Notes: a model not told the origin generated them from the sequence alone. 5,790 nt of DNA from Beijerinckiaceae bacterium (GCA_947380915.1 CANCSY010000209.1:1-5790), one strand, 5' to 3'; shown: positions 1-5,790, counted from the stretch's first letter. Translations and numbers: made by a program.

Positions 1-50
1 GCGTCGCCCTCGACGCGGCACAGCAGGTCATTTTCGTCTGGGGTCAGCAT
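1..50 (-). CDS. Rieske (2Fe-2S) oxygenase-like protein, N-terminal fragment (partial)
   Basis: Only the first 16 codons and part of the next are inside the window; the gene runs off the left edge. The visible protein starts MLTPDENDLLCRVEGD. From memory of the family, this resembles the opening of phthalate 4,5-dioxygenase-type Rieske oxygenase alpha subunits, which begin ML(T/S)xxxN..L.RV..(G/D)(T/A)PMG ahead of the Rieske domain. The CxH...CxxH iron-sulfur ligands would lie beyond the edge, so the family call rests on the N-terminus alone. The ATG (48-50) is well placed: a GGAGGA Shine-Dalgarno sequence (complement of 55-60) precedes it by 4 bases. An intrinsic terminator lies between this gene and the upstream substrate-binding protein gene, so it is probably transcribed separately from its own promoter. 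Family members oxygenate or O-demethylate aromatic rings using a separate reductase. The start is certain to within ordinary limits; the product is a moderate-confidence call. Confidence 0.6.
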   Translation of the reverse strand, partial: MLTPDENDLLCRVEGD

Positions 51-71
51 GGCGTCCTCCCGATGGACAAC

Positions 72-116
72 TTAGCGATCTAACGTGATGATATCGCCGG
101 TTCAGGCCGAAGTCGA
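72..116 (-). promoter_or_regulatory. Candidate promoter and small inverted repeat ahead of the Rieske-like gene
   Basis: Reading leftward, TCGACT (complement of 111-116, 4 of 6 matches to the sigma-70 -35 box) is followed after 17 bases by TATCAT (complement of 88-93, 5 of 6 matches to the -10 box). Transcription would start near 81, about 30 bases before the ATG. The predicted start overlaps the inverted repeat TTAG-N4-CTAA (72-83), where a repressor could bind. The promoter lies downstream of the terminator at 131-158, which is where an independent promoter would be needed. This is sequence matching only, and the 4-bp arms are short enough to occur by chance. Confidence 0.35.
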
Positions 117-130
117 GCGGGGCGCCATGG

Positions 131-158
131 AAAAAGCCCGACCAGATGGCCGGGCTTT
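131..158 (-). terminator. Rho-independent terminator of the ubiD/substrate-binding protein unit
   Basis: On the minus strand the RNA reads AAAGCCCG, a 10-base centre, then CGGGCTTT continuing into more U. The arms (133-140 and 151-158) form an 8-bp perfect stem. The centre can add two more G-C pairs (142-143 with 148-149) around an AGAT loop (plus-strand reading). The run of five A on the plus strand at 131-135 supplies the U tract on the leftward transcript. It starts 23 bases after the stop codon of the substrate-binding protein gene. The A on the other flank is too short to call it bidirectional. Confidence 0.88.
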
Positions 159-181
159 GACTGTTCGAACCAGAGCGGGCC

Positions 182-1222
182 TTACCGGCAGCCGTCCAGC
201 TTGCTGGCGGCGTTCTCGACCGTGAAGGGGCCGAGCTTTTCCATGGCCGCGTCCACATATTCGTTGTTCACGAGTTGGTCGACGCTCAGCTCCTTCGAGG
301 CGAGGCCTTCCTTGATGTAATATTTCTGCATGTCCAGCAGCACCGGAATATTCATGCGGCCGCTGACGTTGCGGGCTGGCCACGGGGTGTTGGCGATGAT
401 CTCGGGGCGCTCTTCAAGGCCCGTACGCACGATGATGTCGATGACTTCCTGCCGGTTCTTGCCGCCGTGATAGGCCTGGCAATATTCGCGCACCGCGCGC
501 GAATAGGCGAAGTAGTAACGACGCATCAGATCCTTGTTCTTTCCTGCCCAATCGGTGTTCACCATGTTGACGGCGATGGTGAGGGGCTTGGGATCGGCGT
601 AATCGTCGGGATCGGCGAAGACCTTGCCGATGCCCTTCTCCACATATTGGGAGGCCCAGGGCTGAATCACCAGCGCGGCGTCCACCGCCTTGTTGGTGAG
701 GGCGATGCCCATGTTAACGAAGGACAGGATCTTGATGTCCACGTCCTTGATGCCCACCCCGTCCTTGCCGAGGATCTTGGCGACTTCATAGGTCGTCACC
801 GAGCCCGGACCATTGGAGGCGATGATCTTGCCCTTGAGGTCGCCGGGGGTCTTGATCGAATCCGCCAGATCAGGGCGGATCAGCAGCTTGTGGCTGAGGG
901 GCGTGGAGACGCGATCAGCCACGATCGTGATCGGCAGGCCGCGCTCGATGGCGTTGAAATAGCCCACGGAGATGCCGCCCTCGATGATCTGCAACTGTCC
1001 CTGGGCCAGCAGCGCCATCACATTGGCGGAGGAGTCGAGATTTTCGATCTCCACCTTGACGCCGGCTTCCTTGAAGTAGCCCTTCTCGATCGCGATCATG
1101 GTGGCGGCGGTGGCGAGCGCCTTGGCGATGCCGACCTTGACGGTCACTTCCTGGGCCTGCGCGCCCGCACTGGCGCAAAGGAGGGCCAGAAGGCCTGCTC
1201 CGGCTGATTTCAGTCTCGACAT
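182..1222 (-). CDS. ABC transporter periplasmic substrate-binding protein, NMT1/THI5 (SsuA/TauA-like) family
   Basis: This is a 346-residue periplasmic receptor of the family that binds nitrate, sulfonates, thiamine precursors and, in many catabolic clusters, aromatic acids. Residues 1-23 form a Sec signal peptide: basic MSRLK, a Leu/Ala-rich core, and a probable cut after AQA. The mature part opens with the lobe-I strand VTVKVGIAKA and then IAIEKGYFKEAGVKVEIENL (41-62), the typical 'A.. GYF.. GV.V' signature. LLAQGQLQIIEGGISVGYFNAI follows, where family members place ligand-contact residues. DLKGKIIASNGPGSVT (128-143) and VDAALVIQPWASQYVEKG (180-197) match the second-lobe hinge segments. The start at 1222 is preferred over longer in-frame options because it is preceded by GGAGG (complement of 1231-1235) 8 bases upstream and gives an intact signal peptide. 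A Cys at 16 is not in a good lipobox. No permease or ATPase gene adjoins it. It lies 94 bases after ubiD, on the same strand, and the terminator follows. The ligand is unknown. Confidence 0.88.
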   Translation of the reverse strand: MSRLKSAGAGLLALLCASAGAQAQEVTVKVGIAKALATAATMIAIEKGYFKEAGVKVEIENLDSSANVMALLAQGQLQIIEGGISVGYFNAIERGLPITIVADRVSTPLSHKLLIRPDLADSIKTPGDLKGKIIASNGPGSVTTYEVAKILGKDGVGIKDVDIKILSFVNMGIALTNKAVDAALVIQPWASQYVEKGIGKVFADPDDYADPKPLTIAVNMVNTDWAGKNKDLMRRYYFAYSRAVREYCQAYHGGKNRQEVIDIIVRTGLEERPEIIANTPWPARNVSGRMNIPVLLDMQKYYIKEGLASKELSVDQLVNNEYVDAAMEKLGPFTVENAASKLDGCR

Positions 1223-1316
1223 GGGTTTTCCTCCGGGGGCGCAATGATGCGCGCTTGCGTGAATCGATTGGGCGGACTGAATAGCGATCCGCCCGGGCGC
1301 GCACAAGACGCGCGGG
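1223..1316 (-). promoter_or_regulatory. Hairpin-rich spacer between ubiD and the substrate-binding protein gene
   Basis: Three inverted repeats fill this 94-base gap: GCGCG/CGCGC (1297-1301 with 1309-1313, 7-base loop), GGGCGGA/TCCGCCC (1270-1276 with 1288-1294, 11-base loop), and GCGCA/TGCGC (1239-1243 with 1248-1252, ATGA loop). The second overlaps a perfect 10-bp palindrome CGCCCGGGCG at 1290-1299. None is followed by a U tract on the leftward transcript, so they are not standard terminators. The last one lies just ahead of the Shine-Dalgarno sequence of the receptor gene. A likely role, by analogy with other transporter operons, is to protect or process the mRNA so that the receptor is made in excess of the enzyme. 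I see only weak -35/-10 matches here. Confidence 0.4.
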
Positions 1317-2882
1317 TCAGGCCTTTGGCGCGCCCATGATATAGCGGCCTTCAGGATCGCGGGCGACGCCGACGGCTGCGCGCAGGCGGTCAAGTTCGCG
1401 CACAATCTCGCGACCGTCGCGGCTGCCCACGGCGGACATGAGGTCTTCGAAGACCTTCGGCCCATGGGCGAGCGCCGCCTCCACGCTGGGAAAGCGCGCG
1501 CCCTGATACTTTGGCGCTTCAGGCACCTGCGCGTCGAGCCGTCCGCCCGAGCCGAAGGGCCAGGTGCAATCAAAACCCGCCTTGGCGCCCTGATGGGAGC
1601 CCATGAGCGAGGGGTCGAGCGGCATGGCCCGCAGGCCCGACATGATCAGGAAATCGCGATCCGCCTGAAAGCGGGTCGCCAGCGCCCAGTCCATCTGCTC
1701 GTCATTGGTCACGTCGATGTCCGGGTCCACCACGAAGGCGTGTTTGACATTGGCCAGCGAGCCCAGCGCCGCCGCGATGGCGTTGCGCGCCTCGCCCGGC
1801 ACCCGCTGGCGAATGGCGATGCGGATGTTCAGCAAGCCGCCACTGGAGGCCGCCGCATAGACCGCCACCGGCTCGCGCACGGCGGTCTCCAGAGCCCGCC
1901 AGACGGTGATCTCCGCACGCAGTGCCGCCAGTTGCGCCGTGTCGGTGCGCGCCAGCGCCGGGCCGCTGATGCTCATGGTCTGGAACAGAGCGTCGTGGCG
2001 CTTCGTGATGGCGGTGAGATGGAACACGGGATTGCGCTTCAGCGCGCCGTAATAGCCCAGAAACTCTCCATAGGGCCCTTCGGGCTCCACATGGCCGCGC
2101 TCGTCGAAATAGCCTTCGAGCACCAGTTCCGCATCGGCGGGCACCATGATGTCATTGGTGACGCATTTGACCAGCGGCAGCGGGCTGTCGCGCAGGGAGG
2201 CGACAAGGCCCGTCTCGTCGATGGGCAGGCGCATCATGCCCGCCACATAATCGACGGGATGGGCGCCGCAGACGAAGCTCACCGGCAGGCGCTTGCCCTC
2301 GCGCGCGCAGGCCTCATAGATCGCCTTGAGATCGCTGGGGGCGACCAGATCGGCGCCAGCTTCCTTGCGGCCGCGCAGCATGAGACGGCGGATGCCCACA
2401 TTGGTGAGGCCGGTTTTGGGATCGACCACATAATCGATGGAGGAGGAAATATAGGGCGCGCCATCCATGCCATGCTGCAGATGCACGGGCAGGGTGGTCA
2501 GATCCGCGTCGTCGCCGGTCAGCACCACCTGCTGGCAGGGCGCCTCCTCACGCGTCACTTCGATCACCTGCGGGCGGTTGCGCAGGCGCCGCAGCACTTC
2601 CGCCATGACCTGCGCGGGCGGCACGCCAAAGGCCTGAGCGATGCGCTCGCGGCTGCCGCAGACGCTGGCGACCAGCTCCTGCCCCTCGGGGCCGACATCG
2701 CGGAACAGGATCGCCTTGGGGTTGCCATCGACCACGCTGGCGACATCGGCGAGATCGGTCTTGCCCTCGCGAATTTCGAGCTGGTCGGGCGACAGGCTCT
2801 CGATGAAGCGGCGCAGGCGGAAGCGGTCGAAATCCACAGCCGCGCCCGCAGCCTGGTTCGTGTCCGTCTCGATCTGTCCCAT
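1317..2882 (-). CDS. UbiD-family prenylated-FMN-dependent decarboxylase
   Basis: This is a 521-residue intact UbiD-family enzyme, a usual length for the family (about 450-530). Members reversibly decarboxylate aromatic or alpha,beta-unsaturated acids using prenylated FMN, supplied by a UbiX partner, plus Mn2+ and K+. Hallmarks, numbered from the ATG at 2882: TNVGIRRLMLRG at about 160-171, carrying the cofactor-contacting Arg (R165 or R166); the catalytic EGPYGEFLGYYG at 268-279, where E268 and E273 have the same spacing as the Glu pair 277/282 of fungal Fdc1; and DPDIDVTND..MDWALATRFQADRD near 387-410, the C-terminal family signature. The track of alignable sequence is continuous, with no frameshift. 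A GTG at 2894 would add four residues. The ATG is preferred because GGA sits 7 bases before it, while the GTG has no convincing ribosome site. The gene is divergent from the Mo-hydroxylase and leads the unit with the substrate-binding protein. Context points to catabolism of a carboxylated ring rather than ubiquinone synthesis. The substrate cannot be read from the sequence. Confidence 0.92.
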   Translation of the reverse strand: MGQIETDTNQAAGAAVDFDRFRLRRFIESLSPDQLEIREGKTDLADVASVVDGNPKAILFRDVGPEGQELVASVCGSRERIAQAFGVPPAQVMAEVLRRLRNRPQVIEVTREEAPCQQVVLTGDDADLTTLPVHLQHGMDGAPYISSSIDYVVDPKTGLTNVGIRRLMLRGRKEAGADLVAPSDLKAIYEACAREGKRLPVSFVCGAHPVDYVAGMMRLPIDETGLVASLRDSPLPLVKCVTNDIMVPADAELVLEGYFDERGHVEPEGPYGEFLGYYGALKRNPVFHLTAITKRHDALFQTMSISGPALARTDTAQLAALRAEITVWRALETAVREPVAVYAAASSGGLLNIRIAIRQRVPGEARNAIAAALGSLANVKHAFVVDPDIDVTNDEQMDWALATRFQADRDFLIMSGLRAMPLDPSLMGSHQGAKAGFDCTWPFGSGGRLDAQVPEAPKYQGARFPSVEAALAHGPKVFEDLMSAVGSRDGREIVRELDRLRAAVGVARDPEGRYIMGAPKA

Positions 2883-2999
2883 GGCCGTTTCCACTCGTGT
2901 TGCAATGTTATAGAAGCGACCGACTTGCCGCCGGACGCCCTTCGAAGAGGGGCGAACTTATACAGGCGGCCAGCGCATGTGCAACAAGGGGGACGCCAG
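2883..2999. promoter_or_regulatory. Divergent promoter/operator region between ubiD and the Mo-hydroxylase gene
   Basis: Both transcription units must start here or be read through from elsewhere. Leftward -10 candidates are TATAAG (complement of 2957-2962), with TTGCAC (complement of 2979-2984) 16 bases upstream as a weak -35, and TATAAC (complement of 2907-2912) with no good -35. Rightward, TTATAC/TATACA (2958-2964) could be a -10, also without a clear -35. Two inverted repeats stand out. CGCCC-N9-GGGCG (2936-2940 with 2950-2954) is centred on TTCGAA. A wide pair, TGTTGCA (2898-2904) and TGCAACA (2980-2986), lies close to the ribosome site of each gene. Symmetric sites at both ends of a divergent region suit a shared regulator, but no regulator gene is present in the window to support this. 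Confidence 0.45.
2936..2954. repeat. Inverted repeat CGCCC-N9-GGGCG, candidate operator
   Basis: The two 5-bp arms flank TTCGAAGAG, whose TTCGAA is itself palindromic, so the element is close to one imperfect palindrome of 19 bp. It sits near the middle of the divergent intergenic region, between the candidate leftward -10 boxes. Binding there could affect both promoters. The arms are all G and C, which makes chance occurrence in this genome fairly likely, and there is no U tract to suggest a terminator. Confidence 0.35.
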
Positions 3000-5378
3000 G
3001 TGGCGAGTGGGCGACATAAGAGCGGCGGAAACGGCGGGCCATGGATCGGGCGGCCTCTGCCACGATTCGAGGATTTGCGTCTGGTGCGCGGCGCGGGCCG
3101 CTATACGGATGACATTTCGATCCCCGGCGAGGTCTTCGCCGCTTTCGCGCGCTCGCCCCACGCCCATGCGGTGATCGATCGCATAGATTCGACGGCGGCG
3201 CGCGCCATGCCGGGCGTGCTGGCGGTGCTGACGGGCCAGGACTATCTTGCCGAGGGCTACGGCGGCTTCGCCCAGGGCGCCGTCTCCGCCGATGCGGTGG
3301 ACTGGAAGCGTGGCGCCTTCATGGCCAGCCTTGGCCATATGGTCCATGACAAGCCCCATATTCCCTTCGCCGTGGACAAGGTTCGCTTTCCCGGCGAGCC
3401 CGTCGCCATGGTGGTGGCGCAATCGCGCGAGCAGGCGCGCGATGCGGCCGAGGCGCTCGAGGTGGCTTACACGATCCTGCCGGCGGTGGTGGACGGCCCC
3501 ACGGCCCTGAAGCCCGGCGCCCCGCAACTGTGGGATGACGTGCCCGGCAATCTGGCGCTTGACGCCGATGTGAATGATCGCACCGGGGTCGCCGAAGCCT
3601 TCGCCAGCGCCGCCCATGTCGTGGAGGAGCGGTTCCGCAGCCAGCGCACGGTCACCGCGCAAATGGAGCCGCGCGCGGCTCTGGGCCAATATGACGCCGC
3701 TACCGGACACTATCTGCTCACGTCAGGCTGTCAGGGCGCCCATCGCATGCGGGCGGGCCTTTGCGCCGCCATGAAGCTGACCCCTGATCGCCTGCGCGTG
3801 GTGGTGCCGGATGTGGGCGGGGGCTTTGGCACCCGCACCAACACCTATACCGAACAGCTTGGCGTGCTCTGGGCCGCCCGGGTGGTGGGCCGTCCGGTGA
3901 AATGGACCGGTGACCGCAACGAATGCTTCCTCACCGATTATCAGGGCCGCGACAGCGTCACCCACGCCCGCCTCGCCTTTGACGCGAGCGGCCGGATCCT
4001 CGCCTATGACGTGGAGATCATCAGCAACATCGGCGCCCATATGGTCACCTATACGCCGCTGCATAATGGCTGGCGTGTGGGCACTACGGTCTATGACATT
4101 CCCAGGGCTGGCGTGCGCCTGCTGGGCGCCATGAGCAACACCGTGCCCATCGCCCCCTATCGGGGCGCGGGCCGTCCCGAGGCGACGCTGGTCATCGAGC
4201 GCCTGCTCGACATGGCCGCATCGGACATGGGGATCGACCGGATCGAACTGCGTCGGCGCAACATGATCGGGCGCGCGGCGTTGCCCTATCGCGCGGCCTC
4301 GGGCCTCACCTATGACAGCGGCGACTTCTTCGGCAATCTCGACCGGGCGCTGGATCTGTCGGACTGGAACGGCTTCGAGGCGCGGCGTCTGGCGGCGCTG
4401 GCGCGCGGCAAGCTCGCAGGGCTCGGCCTCGCCAATTATATCGAGACGCCCGTCGGCGCGCCCCATGAGCGGGTGGAGATCGCCATCAATCCCGAAGGGC
4501 GCGTGGAGCTGGTGGTGGGCACCCAGACCACGGGCCAGGGCCATGAGACCAGCTTCGCCCAGGTGGTGGCTGATCTGGTGGGCGTGACGCCTTACGATGT
4601 GAAGCTGATCTATGGGGACACGGCGCTGGTGGAATCGGGCGGTGGCACCCATTCGGATCGCTCCATGCGTCTCGCCGGCGCCCTGATGGTCGAGGCCAGC
4701 GATGCGGTCATCGATCAGGGCAAGCTGGTGGCGGCGGCGCTGATGGAGGTTCCCGTCTCGGAGGTCAGCTTCGAGGATGGCTTCTTCCAGACCACCCGCA
4801 ACAACCAGCGCTTCGACATCTTCGATCTCGCCCGCGCCATCGCCGGGAATCCGGCCCTGCCCGAAGAGCTGCGCATCCCCCTGGGGGCGAAGAAGACCTT
4901 CAATGGCCGCATCCCAGCCCATCCCACGGGCTGCGCGGTCTGCGAGGTCGAGATCGATCCGGAGACGGGCGAACTGGAAATGATCCAGTATGCGACCATC
5001 GACGATGCAGGCCAGCCGGTGAACCCGCTCATCCTGCATGGGCAGGTGCATGGGGGCGTGGTGCAGGGCGCTGGCCCGGCGCTGGGCGAGGGCGTGGCCT
5101 ACGATCCGGACTCCGGCCAGGTGCTCACCGGAAGCTTCATGGATTACGCGATGCCGCGCGCCTCCATGTTCCCCATGTTCAAGGTGGACATCACCGAAGA
5201 CGCCACGCGCGGCAATCCCCTGCGCATCAAGGGCGGCGGCGAGGGCGGCACGACGCCCGCCTCCGCCGTCATCATGAATGCGGTGCTGCACGCCCTCGCG
5301 CCCGTCGGCGTGCGCCATCTGGACATGCCCGCCACCCCCGAGCGGATCTGGGCGGCGATCAACGCGGCGAAAGCATGA
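3000..5378 (+). CDS. Molybdopterin-binding large subunit, xanthine dehydrogenase/CoxL (form II-like) family
   Basis: This 792-residue protein is full length for the large subunit of Mo-hydroxylases, which insert water-derived oxygen into C-H bonds of heteroaromatics, aldehydes or related compounds. The N-terminal 'a/b hammerhead' domain spans about 15-165, beginning WIGRPLPRFEDLRLVRGAGR and including FPGEPVAMVVA. The Mo-cofactor domain follows, with DVGGGFGTR at 271-279, PYRGAGRPEA at 386-395, TGQGHETSFAQVVAD at 511-525 and KGGGEGGTTPASAV at 744-757; E748 is the expected catalytic base. RGAGR at 388-392 is the form II type loop, not the CSFR loop of true CO dehydrogenase, so CO oxidation is unlikely. 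The frame stays open far upstream, antisense to ubiD. I chose GTG at 3000 because AAGGGGGA (2986-2993) precedes it at good spacing and homology begins about 14 residues later. There is no in-frame ATG until residue 70. A GTG at 2979 is possible but lacks such a site. The 2Fe-2S and FAD subunits usually encoded next to it are absent here. Substrate unknown. Confidence 0.9.
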   Translation: MASGRHKSGGNGGPWIGRPLPRFEDLRLVRGAGRYTDDISIPGEVFAAFARSPHAHAVIDRIDSTAARAMPGVLAVLTGQDYLAEGYGGFAQGAVSADAVDWKRGAFMASLGHMVHDKPHIPFAVDKVRFPGEPVAMVVAQSREQARDAAEALEVAYTILPAVVDGPTALKPGAPQLWDDVPGNLALDADVNDRTGVAEAFASAAHVVEERFRSQRTVTAQMEPRAALGQYDAATGHYLLTSGCQGAHRMRAGLCAAMKLTPDRLRVVVPDVGGGFGTRTNTYTEQLGVLWAARVVGRPVKWTGDRNECFLTDYQGRDSVTHARLAFDASGRILAYDVEIISNIGAHMVTYTPLHNGWRVGTTVYDIPRAGVRLLGAMSNTVPIAPYRGAGRPEATLVIERLLDMAASDMGIDRIELRRRNMIGRAALPYRAASGLTYDSGDFFGNLDRALDLSDWNGFEARRLAALARGKLAGLGLANYIETPVGAPHERVEIAINPEGRVELVVGTQTTGQGHETSFAQVVADLVGVTPYDVKLIYGDTALVESGGGTHSDRSMRLAGALMVEASDAVIDQGKLVAAALMEVPVSEVSFEDGFFQTTRNNQRFDIFDLARAIAGNPALPEELRIPLGAKKTFNGRIPAHPTGCAVCEVEIDPETGELEMIQYATIDDAGQPVNPLILHGQVHGGVVQGAGPALGEGVAYDPDSGQVLTGSFMDYAMPRASMFPMFKVDITEDATRGNPLRIKGGGEGGTTPASAVIMNAVLHALAPVGVRHLDMPATPERIWAAINAAKA

Positions 5379-5448
5379 CAACAGGGCTGTTTGCCCGGCG
5401 TTTCCCGCCGTGCTAGCGATTTCCCGCATTCAAGAGATAGGTTTCACC

Positions 5449-5790
5449 ATGAAGCGCAGCACTGATCGCATCCTCACCACCCATGTCGGCAGCCTCATCC
5501 GCCCCGAGCCCCTGCGCGCCTTCATCCGCGCCCGTCAGACCCGCCAGCCCTATGACGAGGCCGCCTACAAGGCCTGCCTCACCTCAAGCGTGGCCGAGGT
5601 GGTCCGCCAGCAGAAGGCGGCGGGCGTGGATGTGCCCAGCGATGGCGAGTTCGGCAAGTCGATCAGCTGGTCGCAATATGCGCTCACCCGTCTCAGCGGC
5701 TTCGAGCGTCGCCCCTTCAACGGCGTGAACCCCTTCGCCACCGGCGCCGACCGCACGCGCTTCGCAGGCTTCTACGCCGAGATGGACTCG
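5449..5790 (+). CDS. MetE C-terminal-domain-like protein (cobalamin-independent methionine synthase II family), partial
   Basis: The first 114 residues are visible; the gene runs off the right edge in an open frame. RILTTHVGSLIRPEPL (8-22) matches the start of the catalytic C-terminal domain of methionine synthase MetE (TTT.GS.P.T.), so this protein lacks the MetE N-terminal half and belongs to the short stand-alone family. KAAGVDVPSDGEFGK (56-70) aligns with the MetE segment that carries the homocysteine-binding Glu, here probably E67. The zinc ligands (His, Cys, Glu, Cys in MetE) would be beyond the edge. The ATG follows a weak AGG at 5439-5441, seven bases upstream. It starts 70 bases after the Mo-hydroxylase stop on the same strand, and the gap has only short GC stems without a U tract, so co-transcription is likely. 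Short MetE-like proteins are commonly labelled methionine synthases, but relatives include epoxyalkane:coenzyme M transferase. A role in methyl or thiol transfer during catabolism is therefore as plausible as methionine synthesis. Confidence 0.82.
   Translation, partial: MKRSTDRILTTHVGSLIRPEPLRAFIRARQTRQPYDEAAYKACLTSSVAEVVRQQKAAGVDVPSDGEFGKSISWSQYALTRLSGFERRPFNGVNPFATGADRTRFAGFYAEMDS

Noticed and set aside
275..1207. 310-codon plus-strand open frame opposite the substrate-binding protein gene
   Set aside because: Antisense shadow with low-complexity Asp/His/Gly/Val composition and no recognisable fold.
1175..1222. Lipoprotein signal for the substrate-binding protein (Cys16)
   Set aside because: The residues before Cys are Leu-Leu, which does not fit the Gly/Ala/Ser at -1 of a lipobox; an AQA signal peptidase I site follows instead.
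1223..1573. Extension of the substrate-binding protein to an upstream start at 1573
   Set aside because: It would overlap the 3' end of ubiD and bury the signal peptide 117 residues inside; the ATG at 1222 has a strong GGAGG site.
1464..2999. Very long N-terminal extension of the Mo-hydroxylase frame, open for about 1.5 kb upstream of 3000
   Set aside because: It is antisense to the well-supported ubiD gene, its translation has no family resemblance and is rich in Arg, His, Ala and Gly as expected for a mirror frame in GC-rich DNA. Mo-subunit homology begins only at about 3042.
3000..5378. Aerobic CO dehydrogenase large subunit (coxL form I)
   Set aside because: The diagnostic CSFR loop is replaced by RGAGR, and no coxM or coxS is present; only the wider family can be claimed.
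3723..5429. 568-codon open frame on the minus strand opposite the Mo-hydroxylase gene
   Set aside because: His-, Ala- and Gly-rich translation typical of an antisense shadow; no ribosome site or recognisable motif, and the plus strand carries an unbroken enzyme with all family motifs.
5379..5448. Terminator between the Mo-hydroxylase and MetE-like genes
   Set aside because: Short stems GGGC/GCCC and CGGC/GCCG are present but have 4-bp arms and no following T run.

Overview
The window is GC-rich and densely coded, with C/G-biased third codon positions. The intact reading frames resemble proteins common in alphaproteobacteria (sphingomonads, Bradyrhizobium and relatives) and some betaproteobacteria. 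Taxonomy below 'GC-rich proteobacterium, probably alphaproteobacterium' cannot be settled from the sequence alone. It looks like part of a chromosomal or plasmid catabolic cluster. I see no transposase, integrase, tRNA, rRNA or CRISPR array.

Layout. Two transcription units diverge from a 117-bp control region (2883-2999). Leftward (minus strand) lie a UbiD-family prenylated-FMN decarboxylase (1317-2882), a periplasmic NMT1/SsuA-type ABC substrate-binding protein (182-1222), a clear intrinsic terminator (131-158), and then the first 16 codons of a Rieske oxygenase-like gene (1-50) that appears to have its own promoter. Rightward (plus strand) lie a GTG-started molybdopterin-binding large subunit of the xanthine dehydrogenase/CoxL form II family (3000-5378) and, 70 bp later, the N-terminal 114 residues of a MetE C-terminal-domain-like protein (5449 to the window edge).

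How the genes may work together (inference). The enzyme set reads as a catabolic module for an aromatic or heteroaromatic acid. A periplasmic receptor captures the compound. A Mo hydroxylase could hydroxylate it with water, UbiD could remove a ring carboxylate, and a Rieske oxygenase could oxygenate or O-demethylate it. The MetE-like protein could take up a methyl group or handle a thiol adduct. The window does not identify the substrate.

Parts missing from the window: the permease and ATPase of the transporter, the 2Fe-2S and FAD subunits normally paired with the Mo subunit, the Rieske reductase, the prFMN-making UbiX, and any transcription regulator. The most unusual point is the combination itself, in particular a Mo-hydroxylase large subunit without its usual partners, divergent from a UbiD gene and followed by a MetE-like gene.
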